Below are positions 36,508-45,547 of a stretch of 64,000 nt of DNA, one piece after another. The DNA is from Bog-473 sp963791995 (GTDB taxonomy: Bacteria > Actinomycetota > Acidimicrobiia > Acidimicrobiales > RAAP-2): the NCBI GenBank assembly GCA_963791995.1, contig CAWBUQ010000004.1:592649-656648 (forward strand). Direction: 5' to 3'. The notes under the pieces are model-generated. The model ran no database searches. It had not been told where the DNA came from and saw nothing but the letters and a program-made list of their open reading frames with translations. The position numbers and the translations under genes are program-made. Position 1 is the first letter of the stretch, and each line of letters starts with the position of its first letter.

Positions 36508-36752
36508 TTAGAACATCAAGATCCCCACGTCAGGCGGACTCCGGCGCACCCTGAGGGTAGCTCGGAGCCCCTCGTTGGTGTACGTGGGCGGCATGCGGGT
36601 GGCGACCACTGTCACATCGGGGACTTCGGCCTCAACCGCTTCCTCGAAGACGGCATCACCGACGGCACGAAGCGCTGCGAACCCGTGTCAGTGAGCAACT
36701 GGACCATTCCTTCTCGCAGAATCTCGAATCTTCGGCGATCACCGCTTGGACA
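36508..36752 (-). pseudogene. remnant of a NarL-type response regulator receiver domain
   Basis: Assembled across frames, the minus strand reads AVIAEDS, ILREGMVQLLTDTG, VGDAVFEEAVEAEVPDV and RMPPTYTNEGLRA, then stops at TAA 36508 after DVGILMF. This is the first two thirds of a receiver domain, with the phospho-acceptor region degraded (TVVATRMPP). At least two indels and the lack of an HTH domain make it a pseudogene. It sits just upstream, in transcription order, of nothing recognisable, and just downstream of the MacB-like permease. Confidence 0.6.
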
Positions 36753-36783
36753 GTTCGGGATCGCTACTGTCACGACTCGCCTG

Positions 36784-38546
36784 TTACTCGGATTGTAGGA
36801 CCAAGGCGACGGGACGTCGTGCCCCGGCGCGCGCCGGGAAGAAGGTCAGCGCGGCGACAACGGCGACGGTGCCGACGACCACGGCAGCCATCCAGGAAAT
36901 GGGAAGACTTGCGTTGGGCGCGCCTCCAGCGACGTGGGCGGCAACCCGATAGAGGGACATGCCGGCCGGCACACTGAGAACGCCGCCGAGGAGGGCGGGA
37001 ATCACTTGGGCCATCGTCAGCCCGGCGCTGACCTGGTCTGGGGTGGCACCGAAGGCGCGTGCCAGGGCGGCGGGTCGCTGGGCGTCGAACACCGTTGCCT
37101 GGGTGATGAAGATGGCGTTGATCGTGGCGAGCACGACAAGGATGACCGTCACGATGAGGACGACGCTGTCGACCCGGGTGAGGAGCGGGTTTCCGAGACC
37201 GGGTTGACTGACCATGACATCGGTGCTCTTGCCGGTGGCAAAGCTGCTGTGCAGCGCCAGAGCACACACGATCATGACTTCGGTGATGAGCAGGCTCACG
37301 GTGCTCAGGATCGTCCGCCGCGGGCGGCGGGCTGCAAGGAGGAGACCGAGCACCAGTGCGGCGGGAAGCCGGGCCGACAGAGCGATCATTGCGCCGCTGT
37401 GACGTGGCGGGCGGGCAGAGTCGTTCAGCGCTCCGATGGTGGTGGACCGGGCCGCCTTCAGCGCTGGCACGACCGTCGCTGCGACCGCTACGGCGAGGGC
37501 GACGGCTACGACGATCAGTGCCCTCGGCACGGTGAGTGACGGCGAGTTGGCCGATCCCAGCAGCGACAGGCTGGGACTGGTCAGTACGGGGGCGACCAGG
37601 TAGCCGACGAGGAGGCCGATGATGCTCGCCACGAGGGCCAGCAGGAGGTTCTCGGCGAGGAGCAACACGGCCACGAACCGGGGGGTGCCCCCCGCCGCTT
37701 TGATCAGCCCGGCCCGCCGGTTCTGCTCGATCATGCGACCCCCTACGAGGACGGCGACGCTACCAATGGCAAGCATCCCGAGCAGCCAGGTACCTACAAG
37801 TAGGACCATCTGCACCACGGTGATCTCTTTCTCGTCCGAGCTTCGGACCTGCTGCCAGGTGGCAATGAACAAGTTGGGCGAGTTGTGCGCGGCACCAAAC
37901 GCTGGAGAACTGGCTGGGTCAGCGAGGCGAACGTTGAGCACGTAGGCGAGCTGTCCGTGCGGTCCGGCGAGTTGCAGTGCGTCGGCGCGCGTCACCCACA
38001 CCAGCTGTGGTCGCCAATTGGCGCCACGGTCCGTGTCGACAGCGACGCCGACCACTTGGAACGTCCGACTGCTCAATGTGACCTGACTGCCCACATGAAC
38101 ACCGAGCTCGTCCGCGAACCCTCGCTCGACGACCACGCCACCGGGTCGGACCCAGGTTCCAGTCGTGACGTGGGGGCGGTCAATGGCTGGCATCGTCTCG
38201 TCACGACCCTCCGCGAACATCGGGTCGGTAATCTGCCCGGCTCGGAGCACGGGGCTGGCCATCGGGTAGGGACCGGACGTCCCGACGACACCGGGGGCAT
38301 GGCCGAGGGCGTCTAACTGGGTCAAGGTCGGGGTGCTCGGACGGGATAGGTCTGGAGCATGACGTCGGGGCCCGCCGTGGCGGCCCGAGTAGTGCTCCAA
38401 GGATGGTTGGACGTACCGTCCAGGGAAAAGGCGAGCGCCAGGGTGCTCGTGGCAGCAGCAATGACCAGGAGTAGCAGCACCGACTGGGTGAGCCGGCGCC
38501 GCAAGTCGCGGACGGTGAGTCGCCAGACGAGAACAATGAGACCCAT
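36784..38546 (-). CDS. MacB/FtsX-type ABC transporter permease (one apparent frameshift)
   Basis: ATG 38546 opens with the anchor helix RRRLTQSVLLLLVIAAATST and runs into the extracytoplasmic domain; the frame slips by one base near 38350. The rest is one long frame with two FtsX-type membrane blocks (MVLLVGTWLLGMLAIGSVAV and later LALVASIIGLLVGYLVAP, then ILVVLATINAIFITQATVF). The repaired length is about 586 residues. It pairs with the ATPase gene whose stop lies 4 bp upstream. Such systems export peptides or lipophilic drugs, or act in envelope stress. Confidence 0.8.
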
Positions 38547-38550
38547 GGCC

Positions 38551-39292
38551 TCAGGCGTCCAGCCCGGCCAAAGAGTGCATGTCGGGGCCACCAGTCGGCC
38601 GTCCGGGCGTCCTCGATGAACGCTCCGTCGCGCATCGAGATCAACCGATCGGCGGTCGCGGCGACCCGTTCGTCGTGCGTGACCACCACAAGCGTGAGCC
38701 CTTCGGCATGCAAAGCGTCGAAGAGGCGGAGCACCTCGACGGTGGCGGCACTGTCGAGATTCCCGGTCGGTTCGTCAGCGAAAACGACCGATGGTTGGTT
38801 GACGAGCGCCCGGGCGATGCGCAACGCGTTGGCGTTGGCCGCCCGACAGAGCGGAGGGCAGATGGCCGGCCCGCTCGCCCAGACCAACCTGTTCGAGGAG
38901 CTGGACTGCTCGACGGCGTACTTCGCGCGGCGACGATCTCGCCAGCAGGGCGGGCAGCTCGACGTTCTCTTGGGCCGTGAGCTCATCAAGCAGCTGGAAT
39001 GCCTGGAAGACGAACCCGGTCTCCTTTCGCCGTAGCTCGGCCAGCGCACGCTCCGAGAGCTGATCCACTCGGCGGTCGCGGAAGAACAGCTCGCCGAGGT
39101 GGGCCGGTCGAGCCCCCCGAGCAGATGCAGAAGCGTCGACTTCCCGCAGCCGCTCGGACCCATCACCGCCACCGTCTCACCGACGTCGACTCGCATGTCG
39201 ACGTCGTCTACGGCGCGGACGAGGCCGGCCCCGCTGCCATACTCCTTGCGGAGATGTCGGGCGCTCAAAAGTGAGAAACTTGGGCGCGTCAT
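38551..39292 (-). CDS. MacB/LolD-type ABC transporter ATPase (three apparent frameshifts)
   Basis: ATG 39292 follows AGGTGAGG. Walker A AVMGPSGCGKSTLLHLLGG is in the first frame. The Q-loop and signature (ETGFVFQAFQLLDELTAQEN, HLPSALSGGQRQRV) are in a second frame. Walker B and H-loop (VVFADEPTGNLDSA, LTLVVVTHDERVAA) are back in the first. The likely true end MHSLAGLDA with TGA at 38551 is in a third frame. All ABC motifs survive, so base errors rather than decay seem likely. It forms an operon with the downstream permease. Confidence 0.8.
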
Positions 39293-39297
39293 CGTCC

Positions 39298-39564
39298 TCA
39301 CCTGTGCATCCAGGCCCGTTTACAGGCTTCCAGCCATGGAAGATCGGCTTGCACGCGCCGCACGATCCCTTCCAGTAACGGCGCGGCCGGGGAGTCCTCT
39401 GGCTCGCCCATCGCGGCTCGCTGGGCATCACGCAAAAGATTGGCCATCTGGTACTTCCCATTCGGATGGCCGGGGTGGTACATGGCCATGCGGAAGATCT
39501 GCTCCGACGACGTCAGGGGTCTCGGTTGGTCGGGGCGGCAGCGACTGACTCGTGGGCCTAACAC
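39298..39564 (-). CDS. uncharacterised small protein upstream of the ABC transporter
   Basis: An 88-residue frame whose later half (RMAMYHPGHPNGKYQMANLL, then LLEGIVRRVQADLPWLEACK) looks coding. Its stop is 5 bp before the ABC ATPase start, as in an operon. The first third overlaps the DUF3995-like gene in another frame, so the true start is probably internal, for example ATG 39489. It could instead be the displaced C-terminus of that gene. No family recognised. Confidence 0.4.
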   Translation of the reverse strand: MLGPRVSRCRPDQPRPLTSSEQIFRMAMYHPGHPNGKYQMANLLRDAQRAAMGEPEDSPAAPLLEGIVRRVQADLPWLEACKRAWMHR

Positions 39565-40060
39565 GAATGCTGCAATGAAAACACCAGGTGGCCGTCCCGA
39601 GGAGTAGGCCCCAGAGCAGGAACCAGGAGTCCCACAGCTCCAGGTGCCAACGCAGGGCTACCCAGTCCACCGCGCCGGCAGGTCGAATCACGCCGAGCTC
39701 GACCAGCGCTTCCGAGATCACCTGGATGCCTCCGTAGAGGACCAGAATCACCGACGCAGCGCCGCAAGCGGCCGCCCGCCAACGTCGGGATACGATCCGA
39801 CCCCATGGTCGTACCAAAGAGAGCGGAAGAATGACGCCAACGGCCTTGACGACCACGGTCACCCAGATCAGCGTCGCAGATCGGCTGCCGCCGGCCCGGG
39901 CCATCCGCTCGGCGAACCCACCCACTGTTTGGAGGCCGGCGGTCCCTCCCGAGGCCCAGTAGAGGCTGACGGCGCAGAAGAGTCCGGCGGAGACCGCGGC
40001 CACGTAGGCAATCCAGTCTCCGGGGAATGATTCGAATTCGCGGGTTGAACCAGTTTTCAC
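39428..40060 (-). CDS. DUF3995-like four-helix membrane protein
   Basis: GTG 40060 follows a perfect AAGGAGG (40067-40073) and gives 210 residues; the frame is open further upstream without an SD. Hydrophobic segments lie near residues 15-35, 60-80, 95-115 and 145-165. The first, AYVAAVSAGLFCAVSLYWASGG with a following GG/LY pattern, and LRWHLELWDSWFLLWG near the end, match DUF3995. The tail after about residue 170 overlaps the next frame and may be affected by an indel. Function unknown. Confidence 0.7.
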   Translation of the reverse strand: MKTGSTREFESFPGDWIAYVAAVSAGLFCAVSLYWASGGTAGLQTVGGFAERMARAGGSRSATLIWVTVVVKAVGVILPLSLVRPWGRIVSRRWRAAACGAASVILVLYGGIQVISEALVELGVIRPAGAVDWVALRWHLELWDSWFLLWGLLLGTATWCFHCSIRVRPTSQSLPPRPTETPDVVGADLPHGHVPPRPSEWEVPDGQSFA

Positions 40061-40257
40061 AGTTACCTCCTTTAAGAGGGCCGGCCACGACCCGGCGGCC
40101 AAGGTGGTCTGGATGTCGTGGTTGTTCTTCTTTGCCGGGTTGAGGTTCGTTCCCATTCAGGGCCCGCCAGCTCGCCAGATGTCATGGTGTCCGGTCCAGC
40201 GGTCACGATCATCTGTCCGTAGCCCCCAGTGACGAGAATCGTTACTGGTCCAGCCGA

Positions 40258-40377
40258 TTACGAGTCAGGAGTGTCACGGTCTCGCTGACCCCGCAGTTGA
40301 TAGACGGTCAACCCCAGCGAGACCCCAGCGACCGTCAGGGCGAGTCCGGCCAGGCCGAAAGCTAGCCAGGCGGTCAT
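40258..40377 (-). CDS. 39-residue single-helix membrane peptide
   Basis: ATG 40377 to TAA 40258 encodes one strong transmembrane helix (LAFGLAGLALTVAGVSLGLT) followed by a basic, then acidic tail ending DTPDS. It lies in the gap between the DUF3995-like gene and the second HxlR gene, same strand. The SD is weak. The compact hydrophobic/charged layout is typical of small membrane proteins, but without homology it remains a prediction. Confidence 0.45.
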   Translation of the reverse strand: MTAWLAFGLAGLALTVAGVSLGLTVYQLRGQRDRDTPDS

Positions 40378-40432
40378 GACCAAGAGCACCCGCGGGTATG
40401 CGCCACCCCATCGCGGCGACCGGGGTCGAGCT

Positions 40433-41168
40433 TCACGCTATTCCGCCAGTACTGGTTCTCACGGCTTCGGCACCTCCGCTTTGCACAACCTCGCCGGATT
40501 CCTGAGCACAGTCAGCGCTGGCGACAGAGGCATCTGCGCGGTCTCGGCGCAACCGAGTCAACACAGCGACCCTTCCTGTCAGCGTCAGACCCGCAGCCTT
40601 GGCTTCTTTGACGCTCAAACGACCAGAGAGGGTTCCCAAGATGACATCTGGGGGCCCAGCCAGTTCAAGATCAGGGGATTCAACGATGCCAGGTCGCGTT
40701 CGGATTCCGTCTTGGGAGGCCTCGATGACGGCCGGGTAGTCCTCCGGACTGAGCTGTATGGAGACCGGAGGCCCGTCTGGCGCCGCGGTCTTTTAGAAAC
40801 ATCGAGACGGGACGCTTGAACCAGTGACTGCGGAATTGATCTGTTTCGTCTTTTTCAGACATGAAACGAGCACCCCATATCCCGAGTGCGTCGAGTACCG
40901 GCTCGAGGTCGGCTCCGGCATCGGTCAGGTGGTACAGCGTGGCAGCGACGGGCGGCGGAACCGCCTCACGCCAAACGATGCCGGCTTCTTCTAAAGAGGC
41001 CAAGCGGTCGGCCAAGAGGTTGGTCGCAATTCCAGGTAACCCACTCATCAGGTCGGTGTAGCGACACGGACCTTGGCTCACGAGCTCTCTGATGATGAGC
41101 AGGGTCCAACGATCACCGACAGCATCGAGTGCCTTGGCCACGGCGCAGTAGTGGTTGTACGACTTCAT
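40433..41168 (-). CDS. HxlR-type winged-helix regulator with C-terminal SCP2-like domain (copy 2, one apparent frameshift)
   Basis: ATG 41168. The HxlR domain reads SYNHYCAVAKALDAVGDRWT and IATNLLADRLASLEEAGIVW. After KRPVSMFLKDRGA the frame slips by one base near 40788 at GGCGCCAGAC. The continuation (PPVSIQLSPEDYPAVIEASQ, LELAGPPDVILGTLSGRLSV) is the same second domain as in copy 1. Repaired length is about 244 residues. It is divergent from the DUF302-hydrolase-MMPL genes and flanks the same operator type, so it likely controls them. Confidence 0.78.
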
Positions 41169-41191
41169 GCCACCAGTATGCCAGACGTTGA

Positions 41192-41227
41192 CTTGAGAAT
41201 CAACAGTAAGGACTTGACTTTCTCAAG
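41192..41227. promoter_or_regulatory. HxlR operator candidate, divergent promoter 2
   Basis: CTTGAGA starts at 41192 and CTTGA-CTTTC-TCAAG (perfect 5+5 inverted repeat) lies at 41213-41227. The whole block aligns with 35071-35107 almost base for base in its left part, with the same half-sites and the same 5-nt spacer. Confidence 0.65.
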
Positions 41228-41398
41228 GTTCGTGGTAGAACGGTTGCGTGTCCAAAAAGGCCCCGGTTTGTCAGTCCACTTCGGGTGGCCGTGTGGGCCC
41301 GCCATTTCGATACTGCTCCGATGCTCGCCGTCACCCTCTTGACGCATTTATCCGGCCGCTAGCTCGGACCAGCAAGCACGCGATCTCCCTGGAGGAAC

Positions 41399-41887
41399 GT
41401 GACCACCATTAATTATCTGGCAACCCGCATGATCCACGACAGCGCCGTCGATTTTGAAGAGACCCGCCATCGGTTCGACGAACAGGTGCCGATGCTCGAC
41501 CCGCTACTGACTCTCCGACTCGTCGTCGATCAAGCAGCGTGGCATGACGTCGAGGCTCACGTGGATCGCGCGGTCGGCCCAACAGGCTTCGTCGCCCTTA
41601 CGCGAATCGATCAGGGAGCTCTGTTCAGCCTGGGCGGCGATCCGGTTCAGGCGACGCTGTATCTCGTCGGGAACCCGGTGATTGCACGCTCGATCCTCGC
41701 GGTCGAGCCGGCGGCGGGACTGTATGCACCGTTCCGCGTAGCGGTCTACCGAGACGCCATGGGCGCGCACGTCGCCTACGACCAACCTTCGAGCGTATTC
41801 GCGTCGTTCGGTTCCGACGCGATCGACGCGATCGCTCGTGAACTCGACGAGAAGACTCGAAACTCAGCGGAGACGTCGTGCCGGTGA
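41399..41887 (+). CDS. DUF302 family protein (copy 2)
   Basis: A 162-residue paralogue of the protein at 30405-30962, sharing RFDEQVPMLDPLL, GPTGFVALTRIDQGALFSLG and DQPSSVFASFGSDAID. GTG 41399 follows GGAGGAAC closely. It is the first gene downstream of the second HxlR operator. Divergence from copy 1 is substantial, so the duplication is not recent. No catalytic motif is evident. Confidence 0.8.
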   Translation: MTTINYLATRMIHDSAVDFEETRHRFDEQVPMLDPLLTLRLVVDQAAWHDVEAHVDRAVGPTGFVALTRIDQGALFSLGGDPVQATLYLVGNPVIARSILAVEPAAGLYAPFRVAVYRDAMGAHVAYDQPSSVFASFGSDAIDAIARELDEKTRNSAETSCR

Positions 41888-42018
41888 GAACGACGCTCAG
41901 CGACCATGACCGCTTTTTCACGCGCACGGGTGCCGCGGTTCGCCGTTTCGGCCCTCACGCGACTGACGGTCGGATCACAAACGAATCAAATGGCGATTTT
42001 TGAAAGAGGAGACACACA

Positions 42019-43149
42019 ATGAACACTCCATCCGATTTGATCAAAACAGGAGATGAGCGCCAAAGCGCGCCGATCGCTGGACGACATCGTGATGCCGTCG
42101 ATCCTCACAGAGGGACTCCCAAACGGCGCTGGCGGTTCGCCGCGGTGGTGGTCGCGGCTCTCACGAGCATGGTGGCGATTGTCGCGGCGAGCGTCGTTGC
42201 CGCCGTACCGGCAACCGCAATCGGCAGCCAGCCAGCCGCCGCAGCACCGTCACACTCAAGGTTGGTGTGGATCCCGCGTGCGGGGTACCGGATCGCCGCC
42301 TACGTGCAGCCCGGTCGCGGTCCCGCGATCGTGCTCAGCCATGGCTTCCCGGACAACCACCATCTGTATGACAGCGTTGTGCCGTTGCTCAGAGGGCGTG
42401 AAGTCGTGACCTTTGATTTTCTCGGCTGGGGACGGTCGAGCAAGCCGGCTCACTACTCCTACACATTTGCTGGCCAGGAACAGGATCTCAACGCGGTGAT
42501 CCAAGGCCTCCACCTCGGCCGCGTTGTCCTCGTGGCACACGACGCCAGCGTGCCGGCGGTGCTCAACTGGTCCCTTGATCACCCCGGTCACGTCGCTTCA
42601 ATCATCCTCTCAAACGGCTTCTACGCCCCCGTGGCGGGATCGGGGCCGCCCACTCTTGCCGGCATCTTCGCGCTAGGTCAGTGGCCGATCACGGCTTCGC
42701 TCGGACCGCTTCCCCCCGGCACCGCCTACGGACTGAACAGTCTGATGAACGGATTGTCAAACGATCCACGTCTCCTCGATGAATTGCTCACTTGGCAGGA
42801 GTCGACCTTCATTTCCAACCGCTCAACCGCTCGGAAGTTCATCCCCCTCTTCACCCGGCAATTCCTCGCCAAACCCAGCACTCTGGGGCCGCTTCGCTCG
42901 TTCGCCGGCGATCTCTTCTCGGCGGTGACGAACGATGCTGCGCGCGTCCCTAGCCTCAAGTCCCTCGCTGTTCCTGTTCACATCGTCTGGGGCGCCAAGG
43001 ATCCCAACCTCAATCTCAGCGTCGCCGAAGCCCTGCATCAAGAGATTCCGAATAGCACGCTCACCATCTTTCCCAACGCGCGTCACAACTTGATGCTGGA
43101 CGATCCAACACAGTTTGCAGCAGCAATCAGATCTGCCGCAACCGGATAG
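42019..43149 (+). CDS. secreted alpha/beta-hydrolase, epoxide hydrolase/dehalogenase-like (copy 2)
   Basis: A 376-residue protein from ATG 42019 (AGAGGAG upstream). Residues about 35-70 form a signal/anchor (KRRWRF then AAVVVAALTSMVAIVAASVV) ending in an Ala-rich stretch. The mature part has HGFPDNHHLYD, nucleophile elbow LVAHDASVPAVLNW with Asp, acid region WGAKDPNLN, and His in NARHNLML. It is the exported counterpart of the cytosolic enzyme at 30955-31869. Paired with DUF302 copy 2 and the MMPL exporter, it may act on a compound outside the membrane. Confidence 0.85.
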   Translation: MNTPSDLIKTGDERQSAPIAGRHRDAVDPHRGTPKRRWRFAAVVVAALTSMVAIVAASVVAAVPATAIGSQPAAAAPSHSRLVWIPRAGYRIAAYVQPGRGPAIVLSHGFPDNHHLYDSVVPLLRGREVVTFDFLGWGRSSKPAHYSYTFAGQEQDLNAVIQGLHLGRVVLVAHDASVPAVLNWSLDHPGHVASIILSNGFYAPVAGSGPPTLAGIFALGQWPITASLGPLPPGTAYGLNSLMNGLSNDPRLLDELLTWQESTFISNRSTARKFIPLFTRQFLAKPSTLGPLRSFAGDLFSAVTNDAARVPSLKSLAVPVHIVWGAKDPNLNLSVAEALHQEIPNSTLTIFPNARHNLMLDDPTQFAAAIRSAATG

Positions 43150-43246
43150 GTGGATCACAGCGGAGCGTGCCGCCATCACCGAAGAGTTCACGTGATGAAG
43201 AGTCGACTGTTCGACCTGACCCTGAACAGAAGGAGAGAGTGAAGCC

Positions 43247-45547
43247 GTGACTAGGACAACGCACAACGTCGCACACGCATCATCACAACCGAGTCAGCGG
43301 CGCGTCGACACGGCGAATGAGCGTCTCGCAAACGCAGCTGCGCTCGGGATTACGCAGAGGATGGCTGCCTCCAGCTCTCGACGCCCCCGCCGCACGCTCG
43401 CCATCTGGGGTCTTTTGGTCTTGGTGGCTCTTGTGCTCGTCGCAACGTCGCTCAAGGGTTTGACAACGGATGCTCATGTGGTGGGCACCACGCAGTCCAG
43501 CCAGGCCGAAGCCCTGTACAACGAGGTCGTCAAGTCCGCCAGCCAGAAGCCGACTGACGTCATCGTCGTCAGCTCCAAGCTGTCGACGGCGAGCAATCAA
43601 GACTTCAAGGCATTCGTGAGCACGCTCGAGGCGAAGGTTGGAACCAGCCCGGGCATCACCCATGTCGAGGCCAATTTCGCCTCGGGCAGCCCTCTGATCT
43701 CGGATAATCGGCACGCCGCCCTGATCGCACTCACGGTGGCGACTGACAACGACATCAAGCCCGTCGTGCGCGCGGTGCAGTCGGCCAATGGCAGTGGCGG
43801 GTTCGACGTCGCCGTCACCGGTGTCCACACGGTGGGCAACGACTTCGGCACCTTGGCGACAAGCGATCTCCGAAACGGGGAACTGGACTTCGGCCTGCCG
43901 ATCTCGATCGTTGTCCTCTTGCTGGTGTTCGGAGCGGTGGTTGCCGGGCTGATGCCGATGCTCATGGCACTGGTTGCGATCATCGTCGGCCTCGGGATTG
44001 CGACCCTCGTCGCTCAGGAGTTCCAGCTCTCGACCTTCATCATCAACATGATGACCGGCATGGGTCTGGCGCTCGGGATCGACTACTCCTTGTTCATCGT
44101 CTCCCGCTTCCGAGAGGAAAGGGCCGGCGGACTCGACAGGGAAGCAGCCATTGAGCGCACGGCGGCCACCGCCAGTCGTGCCGTGCTGTTCAGCGGCGCC
44201 ACGTTCGTGATCGCCCTCTTGGGCATGTTCTTGGTGCCCACGAACCTCTTGCGCAGCATGGCCGCCGGCGCCGTGATCGTCGGGGTGGTCTCCGTCGCGG
44301 CCGCCCTCACCCTCCTTCCGGCGATGCTGCACCTCCTCGGGGATCGTGTGAACTCCCTGCGTCTGCCCGTTGTGGGAAAGCGCCTCGGAAGTCCGGGTTC
44401 GGGCGAGTCCAGGATCTGGCGAACGTTCATCGAGGCAGTTCTGCGCCGCCGTGTCGTCATGTTGACCCTGACCGTCGGCGTGCTGGTCGCATTGGCGGTG
44501 CCGCTGCTCGGGCTCCACGTCGGTCAGAGCGGCGTGGCCACCCTTCCCAACAATCTCCCGTCCAAGCAGGGGTACCTCGCCGAACAGCACTACTTCCCCC
44601 ATCAGGCTCCCTATCCGGTCGAAATTGTGGCCGACGGTGGCGATGCCCGCACCCGGGCGGACCTGTCGAAGCTCGAAGCAGTCCTCGCCGATAACCCACG
44701 GTTTGGGTCCGGCACCATTGCCGCATCTGCGAACGGCAAGCTTCTGGCCCTGACCGTTCCGATCCGCGGTGACGTTGTGTCGAGCCCGGACGTGGCCGCA
44801 ATGCGCCAACTGCGGAGTGCGGTCATTCCGTCGGTCTTCGCCGGGTCCCGTGCCCGCGTCCTAGTCGGGGGCCAGACGGCCGAGACGGCCGACTACTTCA
44901 GCGCCGTTTCTGAGCCGACCCCCTACGTGTTGCTGTTCGTGCTCGGCCTCAGCTTCGTCTTGCTGATGGTGGCCTTCCGGTCCATCGTGATCGCCCTCGT
45001 CTCGATCCTGCTCAATCTCCTCTCCGTGGGTGCCGCGTACGGACTCTTGACCCTGGTCTTCATCCACGGGGTCGGCGCAGGCCTCTTCGGGTTCCAGAAG
45101 GTGACCGCCATCGACGCCTGGGTGCCGCTGTTCTTGTTCTCAGTGCTCTTCGCCCTTTCGATGGACTACCAGGTCTTCCTCATGAGCCGGATCAAAGAAC
45201 GCTACGACGAGACGGGCTCGACGACCGAGGCCGTCGTTGGCGGTGTGGCCTCGACGGCCAAGATCATCACGGGGGCCGCCCTCATCATCGTGGTGGTGTT
45301 CTCCGGGTTTGCCCGCGGCCAGCTCGACATGTTCCAGCAGATGGGATTCGGGGTGGCGGTGGCACTTCTGCTCGACGCCACCCTCATCCGCTCGATCGTC
45401 TTGCCGTGCACGCTGAGCTTGCTGGGCGAGCGCAGCTGGTACCTGCCACGCTGGCTCAACTGGTTGCCGCGAATCGAAGTCGAGTCGCCAGGGGTTGCTC
45501 CTGTCGCCGATGACGCGGAGCGAATCCTTGTTGCGGCGGCAACGTAG
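43247..45547 (+). CDS. MMPL/RND family transporter
   Basis: A 766-residue protein from GTG 43247 (AGAAGGAGAG upstream). It has the MMPL layout: N-terminal helix, large periplasmic loop, a block of helices with GMGLALGIDYSLFIVSRFREE (RND motif), a second loop from about residue 415, and a second block with FALSMDYQVFLMSRIKERYDE. These export lipids, siderophores or drugs using the proton gradient. It ends the second HxlR module, taking the place that the MFS exporter has in the first. Confidence 0.93.
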   Translation: MTRTTHNVAHASSQPSQRRVDTANERLANAAALGITQRMAASSSRRPRRTLAIWGLLVLVALVLVATSLKGLTTDAHVVGTTQSSQAEALYNEVVKSASQKPTDVIVVSSKLSTASNQDFKAFVSTLEAKVGTSPGITHVEANFASGSPLISDNRHAALIALTVATDNDIKPVVRAVQSANGSGGFDVAVTGVHTVGNDFGTLATSDLRNGELDFGLPISIVVLLLVFGAVVAGLMPMLMALVAIIVGLGIATLVAQEFQLSTFIINMMTGMGLALGIDYSLFIVSRFREERAGGLDREAAIERTAATASRAVLFSGATFVIALLGMFLVPTNLLRSMAAGAVIVGVVSVAAALTLLPAMLHLLGDRVNSLRLPVVGKRLGSPGSGESRIWRTFIEAVLRRRVVMLTLTVGVLVALAVPLLGLHVGQSGVATLPNNLPSKQGYLAEQHYFPHQAPYPVEIVADGGDARTRADLSKLEAVLADNPRFGSGTIAASANGKLLALTVPIRGDVVSSPDVAAMRQLRSAVIPSVFAGSRARVLVGGQTAETADYFSAVSEPTPYVLLFVLGLSFVLLMVAFRSIVIALVSILLNLLSVGAAYGLLTLVFIHGVGAGLFGFQKVTAIDAWVPLFLFSVLFALSMDYQVFLMSRIKERYDETGSTTEAVVGGVASTAKIITGAALIIVVVFSGFARGQLDMFQQMGFGVAVALLLDATLIRSIVLPCTLSLLGERSWYLPRWLNWLPRIEVESPGVAPVADDAERILVAAAT

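Noticed and set aside
43283..44809. Minus-strand 508-residue open frame within the MMPL gene
   Set aside because: It is a His/Glu/Arg-rich antisense translation of a high-GC membrane protein gene; the plus frame is clearly MMPL.
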